This document shows positions 5,905 to 9,847 of a stretch of DNA of 9,847 bases, one piece after another. Each line of letters starts with the position of its first letter. Positions within the stretch are counted from its first letter, which is position 1. The DNA comes from CAZPLZ01 sp964587525. Lineage in GTDB: Bacteria; Oederibacteriota; CAKKQC01. Position numbers and translations under genes: made by a program. The notes under the pieces are model-generated. The model saw only the letters and a list, made by a program, of their open reading frames with translations, had not been told where the DNA came from and did not search any database. The stretch covers positions 1 through 9,847 of the forward strand of contig CAZPLZ010000124.1 of the NCBI GenBank assembly GCA_964587525.1, in the 5' to 3' direction.

Positions 5905-8622
5905 ATGACGGCGAGTGAGCTCCGGGAAACCTGCTTGAGTTTCTTCGAGCGGAATGGGCACCGGCGGGTGCCGAGCGACTCTTTGGTGCCCGGCAGCGAT
6001 CCCACACTGCTGTTTACCAGTGCCGGGATGGTGCAGTTCAAACCGTTGTACGTCGCGAAGGAGAAACCGTACATCCGCGCCACGTCCTGCCAGCGGTGTC
6101 TGCGCACCTCGGACATTGATCAGGTGGGCATAACCGCCCGGCATCTTACGTTCTTCGAGATGCTCGGCAATTTCTCCTTTGGAGATTACTTCAAAGAAGG
6201 CGCCATTGAGTACGCCTGGGAGTTTCTGACCAAGGTGCTCCGCATCGACCCCGCGCAGCTTCACATCAGCACCTTTGAGAAGGATGACGAAGCGGAGAAA
6301 CTCTGGCGCCGGTTCGTGCCGGCAGACCGCATCGTGAAGTTCGGGGACGAGGACAACTACTGGCCTGCCGGCTCGGCGCTTGCGACCTGGGTTGGCCCGA
6401 ACGGCCCCTGCTCGGAGATTTACTATGATTTTGGACCGCAGCACTGCCCGTTTCCAGCCAAGTGTTCCCACCCCGGCGAGCACGAGTGTGATCGGTTTCA
6501 GGAGATCTGGAACTTGGTATTTCCACAGTTCATCCGCAGCCAGGCGGGGGAGAATCCGAAGATGTCCGCTCCCGGCATCGACACCGGTATGGGGTTGGAA
6601 CGGCTCACGGCGGTGATGCAGGGCAAAGCATCACACTTTGAGACGTCAATTTTTGAGCCGCTCATCAACCGGTCGAAGGAATGGTTAACGACCAAGGATG
6701 GGCTTAAGGGCGCCGAGCTCACGCGGGCTCGCCGGATCGTGGCTGATCATGTTCGCGCAGCGACGTTTATGGTCTCGGACGGCATCCTGCCCAGCAACGA
6801 AGGCCGTGGCTATGTTCTGCGCCGGGTCATTCGCCGCGCGGTACGACAAACCGCGTTGTTTGGGGAAGCCTTTCCCATTGTGTCCGCCCTGGTCCCCGTC
6901 GTGGTTCAGGAGATGGGGAAGGACTATCCGGAAATCGCCGAGCGGGGGGAGACCATCGCGAGCACCATCGAAACCGAGGAGCAACGCTTCATCGAAACGC
7001 TTCACCGCGGTCTCGAGGAATTGAACAAAGAACGGGAGGCTGCGCGGGGCCCGTTGAGCGGCGATCGTGCGTTCTTCCTCTACGACACCTTCGGGTTCCC
7101 TCGGGAGCTGACGGAGGATATCTGGGTGCGGGAGATGAACCTGCCGCTGTCCCCCGGATTCGATCACGAGTACCATGCGGCACTTGCGGCGCAGCAGGAG
7201 CGGGCACGCGTGGCTTGGAAGGGCTCGGGCTCTCGGCAGCTTTCGGATCTGCACCACAACCTCGCGCAGGAGCTAGGGGCCACGACCTTCGTGGGTTACG
7301 GGCAGCTCTCTGCCACGGCTCGGGTGGCCGCGCTGATCAAGGTGAATGGCGAGGGGGGCGAGGGGCCCTTCGACTCAACTCAGGGCCCTGAGCGAGCGAA
7401 GCGAGTCGAAGGGGTGCGGGTGAAACAGGCAGAACCGGGAGAGACGGTGGGGGTGGTGCTGGAGCGCACCCCGCTGTATGCCGAATCCGGCGGTCAGGTG
7501 GCTGACCGCGGACGGCTCACGTTCGCTGGCGGAGCAGGGGAGGTGCTGGACGTTCAGAAGCCACTGGGTGGGATGTTCATCCATACCGTGCGCCTGGTAA
7601 GCGGTACCCTGGTGGAAGGGGCAGAAGTTCGAGCTGAGGTGGATGCTCCTCGGCGCGCTGCGGTGGAGCGGCACCACACCGCCACGCACCTGCTGCACGC
7701 GGCGCTGCACCGGGTCGTGGGCAAAGGGGCGACGCAGGCCGGTTCACTCGTGGCGCCTGACCGGCTGCGCTTTGACTTTATGAGCTTAAGGGCTGTAGAG
7801 CCGGAGAAGCTGAAGGCGATCGAGGACATGGTGAGCGGAAAAATTTTAGAAAACCTCGCGGTGGTAACGTGTGAGACCACGCTGGAGGACGCCAAGCGGC
7901 GGGGTGCCATGGCGCTGTTCGGGGAGAAGTACGGCACGCACGTGCGGATGGTCGAGATCGCCGATTTTTCGCGTGAGTTGTGCGGCGGGACGCACGTTGG
8001 CGCCACCGGCGCCGTCGGGCCCTTCGTGCTGGTGGCGGAGAGCGCGGTGGCCTCGGGGGTGCGGCGCATCGAGGCGCTCGCAGGTAGCGCGGCGCTGGCT
8101 GTGCTGTCCGGGCAGCGGGAGCTGCTGGAGCAGTCCGCCGCCCTGCTCAAGTGCGCCCCCAAGGATGTGAAGGCGCGTATCGAAAAACTCCTGGAGGAAC
8201 GCCGGCAGTTGGAGAACGCGCTTCGTGAGTTGAAGGGCCGGAAAGCACAGCAGGGTCTCGCTGGACAACTGGCGGGCGCCACCAAAATCCACGGGGTGAA
8301 CGTGCTGATCACCGAGGCAGAGGTGGAGGATCCAGCCGCGCTGAGGACTTATGCGGACCAAGCGCTCGACAAGCTGCGCGAAGGTGTGGTGGTGATCGGG
8401 AGCCGCGGGGCGGACAAGTGTTACTTGATCGCACGGGTCAGCGCCAGCCTGGTCAAGCGGGTGCGGGCTGGGGACCTCGTGAAGGAGGCCGCCGCCGCGG
8501 TTGGGGGCACGGGCGGGGGCAAGCCAGAGATGGCCCAGGCGGGCGGCAAGGACCCTGCGAAGCTGCCGGACGCGCTTGCCCGTGCCCGGGAGTTCCTGAA
8601 CGCCAAGCTTAAGACTTCCTGA
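5905..8622 (+). CDS. alaS: Alanyl-tRNA synthetase with palindromic insert
   Basis: AlaRS charges tRNA-Ala with alanine and hydrolyses mischarged Ser- and Gly-tRNA-Ala. The 905-residue protein has all domains. The class II catalytic core includes RHLTFFEMLGNFSFGDYF (79-96) and VGPNGPCSEIYYD (163-175). A Cys/His-rich insert follows (Cys181, Cys187, Cys195; His180, His189, His193), a feature seen in many bacterial AlaRSs. The editing domain has HHTATH (590-595) and CGGTH (693-697), both with the expected metal ligands. A coiled coil covers about 745-790, and the C-terminal DHHA1-like domain ends with GGGKPEMAQAGG. Residues 488-503 are encoded by a 48-bp palindromic repeat and have no counterpart in E. 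coli AlaRS; they account for most of the length difference (876 vs 905). The editing motifs are shifted by 27 residues relative to E. coli, consistent with this. GGAGAG at 5895-5900, 4 nt before the ATG, fixes the start. It is last in the cdaA-pdxJ operon. Confidence 0.97.
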   Translation: MTASELRETCLSFFERNGHRRVPSDSLVPGSDPTLLFTSAGMVQFKPLYVAKEKPYIRATSCQRCLRTSDIDQVGITARHLTFFEMLGNFSFGDYFKEGAIEYAWEFLTKVLRIDPAQLHISTFEKDDEAEKLWRRFVPADRIVKFGDEDNYWPAGSALATWVGPNGPCSEIYYDFGPQHCPFPAKCSHPGEHECDRFQEIWNLVFPQFIRSQAGENPKMSAPGIDTGMGLERLTAVMQGKASHFETSIFEPLINRSKEWLTTKDGLKGAELTRARRIVADHVRAATFMVSDGILPSNEGRGYVLRRVIRRAVRQTALFGEAFPIVSALVPVVVQEMGKDYPEIAERGETIASTIETEEQRFIETLHRGLEELNKEREAARGPLSGDRAFFLYDTFGFPRELTEDIWVREMNLPLSPGFDHEYHAALAAQQERARVAWKGSGSRQLSDLHHNLAQELGATTFVGYGQLSATARVAALIKVNGEGGEGPFDSTQGPERAKRVEGVRVKQAEPGETVGVVLERTPLYAESGGQVADRGRLTFAGGAGEVLDVQKPLGGMFIHTVRLVSGTLVEGAEVRAEVDAPRRAAVERHHTATHLLHAALHRVVGKGATQAGSLVAPDRLRFDFMSLRAVEPEKLKAIEDMVSGKILENLAVVTCETTLEDAKRRGAMALFGEKYGTHVRMVEIADFSRELCGGTHVGATGAVGPFVLVAESAVASGVRRIEALAGSAALAVLSGQRELLEQSAALLKCAPKDVKARIEKLLEERRQLENALRELKGRKAQQGLAGQLAGATKIHGVNVLITEAEVEDPAALRTYADQALDKLREGVVVIGSRGADKCYLIARVSASLVKRVRAGDLVKEAAAAVGGTGGGKPEMAQAGGKDPAKLPDALARAREFLNAKLKTS
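7366..7413. repeat. 48-bp palindromic repeat in frame inside alaS
   Basis: The outer arms CCCTTCGACTC (7366-7376) and GAGTCGAAGGG (7403-7413) are perfect 11-bp inverted repeats. Between them lies a second perfect palindrome, CTCAGGGCCCTGAG (7379-7392). The unit is exactly 48 bp, starts on a codon boundary of alaS and adds PFDSTQGPERAKRVEG. The same nucleotide pattern (TTCGACTC...GAGTCGAA) is, from memory, a dispersed palindrome in many environmental bacterial genomes, where it turns up as odd peptides in proteins. That recollection needs a search. No transposase is encoded. Confidence 0.85.
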
Positions 8623-8687
8623 GGCGGGCGAGTCTGGGTGAAAGTTTTGGCTCCCCTCACCCTTTCCATTCTCCCCTCATTCCTCCC
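8623..8687. other. alaS-xerD spacer with decayed repeat and no ribosome site
   Basis: The spacer has no purine-rich ribosome-binding site for xerD; the 20 bases before the ATG are almost all pyrimidine. CCCCTCACCCT (8653-8663), followed by TCTCCCC (8670-8676), matches in reverse complement the tail and inner arm of the hairpin repeats at 9599-9704. It looks like an inverted, degenerate half-copy. A weak 5-bp inverted repeat (8612-8616 with 8631-8635) is too small to call a terminator. Confidence 0.45.
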
Positions 8688-9575
8688 ATGAAGCAGCTTC
8701 TAGACCACTTCGCTCTCTTTCTGGAGACCGACCGAGGCGCAGCGGTCAACACCCGCCTGGCGTACCTGAGGGATGTGCACACCTATCTTGATCGGCTGCG
8801 CGCCTGGGGTGTGAGCGCACCCCATGTGACACCCGAGGTGATCCAGCGTTACCTGGGCGGGATGCAGGAGGGAGGGTATCGCCGCACCAGCGTCATGCGG
8901 ACGGTCGCGTCACTGAAATCGTTCCACCGCTTCCTACTTTTAGAGAAACTCTCGGCGGAGGATCCCACCGTCCTTCTTCAATATCCCAAAACCGGCCGGC
9001 AGCTTCCGCAAATCCTCTCCGGCGCTGAGGTGGAACGACTGCTGGCCCAGCCCAAGGTCGGGACATCCCTGGGGCTGCGGGACCGGGCGATCCTGGAGAT
9101 GTTGTACGCGAGTGGCCTGCGTGTGTCCGAGCTGGTGTTTCTCAAGTGCGCCGAGATCAACTGGGACGAAGGCTGGGTCCGGGTCATGGGCAAGGGCTCG
9201 CTCGAACGGTTGGTGCCCGTGGGAAAGCACGCGCTGGCCTGGCTGAAGCGTTACCTCGAGGATGCACGGCCCAAGTGGGCGGAGAAGCGGGGAGGCCGGG
9301 ATGAGGTCTTCCTCAGTCAGCAGGGCGGCCGGCTCACCCGGGTGCGGGTGTGGATGCTCATCCGCACCTACGCGCGTCGTGCCACTCTCACCAAGCCGAT
9401 CAGCCCGCACACGCTGCGCCACTGCTTCGCGACGCACCTGCTGGAGGGCGGCGCCAACCTGCGCGACGTGCAGGAGATGCTGGGCCACGCTTCACTGGCC
9501 ACCACGCAGATCTACACGCATGTGGACCGCCGCCGCCTGGCCGAGGTGTACCGAAAGTTCCATCCCCGCGCATGA
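8688..9575 (+). CDS. xerD: Tyrosine site-specific recombinase, XerD-type
   Basis: Xer recombinases resolve chromosome dimers at dif during division, usually as a XerC/XerD pair activated by FtsK. The 295-residue protein has an N-terminal SAM-like DNA-binding domain (about 1-85) and a C-terminal catalytic domain. All six active-site residues are present: Arg145 (ASGLRVSEL), Lys169 (GKG beta-hairpin), His241 and Arg244 (HTLRHCFATHLLEGG), His267 (LGHASL) and the nucleophile Tyr276 (IYTHV). Each is exactly three positions before its counterpart in E. coli XerD (148, 172, 244, 247, 270, 279), so length and spacing are orthodox. The XerD rather than XerC label rests on that fit and general likeness and is less sure than the family. 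The ATG at 8688 has no Shine-Dalgarno, and no in-frame ATG, GTG or TTG lies between it and alaS. It may depend on coupling to alaS. Confidence 0.92.
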   Translation: MKQLLDHFALFLETDRGAAVNTRLAYLRDVHTYLDRLRAWGVSAPHVTPEVIQRYLGGMQEGGYRRTSVMRTVASLKSFHRFLLLEKLSAEDPTVLLQYPKTGRQLPQILSGAEVERLLAQPKVGTSLGLRDRAILEMLYASGLRVSELVFLKCAEINWDEGWVRVMGKGSLERLVPVGKHALAWLKRYLEDARPKWAEKRGGRDEVFLSQQGGRLTRVRVWMLIRTYARRATLTKPISPHTLRHCFATHLLEGGANLRDVQEMLGHASLATTQIYTHVDRRRLAEVYRKFHPRA

Positions 9576-9598
9576 AGAGCAAACTTTTCCGATTAATT

Positions 9599-9638
9599 CC
9601 CTCTCCCCCTAAAGGGGGAGAGGGTAGGGTGAGGGGGG
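9599..9638 (+). repeat. Hairpin/G-quadruplex repeat, copy A
   Basis: The perfect 12-bp inverted repeat CCCTCTCCCCCT (9599-9610) and AGGGGGAGAGGG (9613-9624) has a 2-nt loop. The tail TAGGGTGAGGGGGG (9625-9638) follows. On the + strand the right arm plus tail form four G-tracts (9614-9618, 9622-9624, 9627-9629, 9633-9638) with loops of 3, 2 and 3 nt, a canonical quadruplex motif. It begins 23 bp after the xerD stop. It could act as an mRNA 3' stabiliser; there is no U-run, so it is not a standard terminator. Confidence 0.85.
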
Positions 9639-9658
9639 CAAGTTACTCATATAAAATT

Positions 9659-9706
9659 CCCCCCCTCTCCCCCCACAGGGGGGGAGAGGGTAGGGTGAGG
9701 GGGGTG
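9659..9706 (+). repeat. Hairpin/G-quadruplex repeat, copy B
   Basis: This is a second copy in the same orientation, about 60-66 bp after copy A. Arms CCCTCTCCCCCC (9663-9674) and GGGGGGAGAGGG (9679-9690) are a perfect 12-bp inverted repeat with loop ACAG, followed by the same tail TAGGGTGAGGGGGG (9691-9704). Both copies are preceded by AATTCC. The four G-tracts (9678-9684, 9688-9690, 9693-9695, 9699-9704) again have loops of 3, 2 and 3 nt. The loops of the two hairpins differ (AA vs ACAG) while stem and tail are kept. The copy ends inside the candidate start region of the next gene. Confidence 0.85.
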
Positions 9707-9847
9707 AATTGCTCCTGTGGGCTCATCGCAGTTCTGCTCATCTCCGGGAATGCCCTGGCCACCGCCATCACCTTGGAGCCAGCCGAAGTGAAGCAGGGAA
9801 GTTTTGCTGTGCTCCGGCTGTCTGAGGCCACTGGACCGGCGATGGCG
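9695..9847 (+). CDS. 5' end of a secreted protein, cut by the window edge
   Basis: The frame is open to the window end. Starting at GTG 9695 it reads MRGV, then NCSCGLIAVLLISGNALA, a short basic n-region, a hydrophobic core and an ALA signal-peptidase site. TAITLEPAEVKQGSFAVLRL follows. The last stretch resembles the N-terminal beta domain that precedes M23 (LytM-like) peptidoglycan endopeptidases, where proline and QG in a strand-rich start are common; with 51 codons this is only a suggestion. A second GTG at 9704 is also possible but would remove the only positive charge from the n-region. GGAG at 9683-9686 lies 8 nt before GTG 9695, a good Shine-Dalgarno distance, and is part of repeat copy B. 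The gene follows xerD on the same strand, 119 bp after its stop. Confidence 0.55.
   Translation, partial: MRGVNCSCGLIAVLLISGNALATAITLEPAEVKQGSFAVLRLSEATGPAMA

Noticed and set aside
7554..8312. 252-residue minus-strand ORF opposite alaS
   Set aside because: Ser/Arg/Ala-rich composition and complete overlap with the alaS editing domain mark it as a shadow of a high-G+C gene.
9599..9624. Rho-independent terminator after xerD
   Set aside because: The stem is strong but is followed by a G-rich tail rather than a T-run in the xerD direction. It may still slow or protect the transcript.
9599..9706. Possible short CRISPR array
   Set aside because: There are only two units, they are internally palindromic, the spacer is about 20 bp and no cas gene is present. 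It is a dispersed hairpin repeat instead.

Overview
This is a compact, mostly gene-dense stretch of a bacterial chromosome, about 60-65% G+C from position 1950 onward. It carries core genes: folP, a c-di-AMP synthase (cdaA), its YbbR-domain partner (cdaR), pdxJ, a small anchored protein, alaS and a XerD-type recombinase. A CdaA-type cyclase beside a YbbR gene and pdxJ, with bacterial-type AlaRS and Xer, fits an uncultured Gram-negative lineage of the kind that groups around deltaproteobacteria-like phyla, NC10/Nitrospirota or Omnitrophota. I cannot fix the phylum from sequence alone. I see no phage, CRISPR, tRNA or rRNA.

Layout. Positions 1-1955 differ from the rest: G+C is about 50%, with one large polytopic membrane protein (85-1665, possibly a GT-C-like glycosyltransferase) and a 290-bp gap in which I recognise nothing. 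folP (1956-2792) follows on the + strand. A SAM-dependent methyltransferase (2805-3545) sits on the - strand, tail to tail with folP and divergent from cdaA. A tight + strand operon then runs cdaA (3601) - cdaR (4407) - pdxJ (4808) - small protein (5535) - alaS (5905-8622), with 2-nt gaps between the first three. xerD (8688-9575) follows a 65-bp spacer. Two tandem G-rich hairpin repeats (9599-9704) come next, and the window ends in the 5' part of a secreted protein.

How the genes relate. CdaA makes c-di-AMP and CdaR is its usual membrane partner; that pair is associated with osmotic and cell-envelope control. folP, pdxJ and alaS are housekeeping genes for folate, vitamin B6 and translation. 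glmM, a frequent member of cdaA-cdaR loci, is absent from its usual place.

The most interesting features are repeats rather than a new gene system. A 48-bp perfect-armed palindrome lies exactly in frame inside alaS and adds 16 residues to a loop. Two GC-rich hairpin repeats, each with a G-quadruplex motif, appear to supply the ribosome-binding site and possibly the start codon of the last gene. A decayed inverted half-copy lies directly before xerD.
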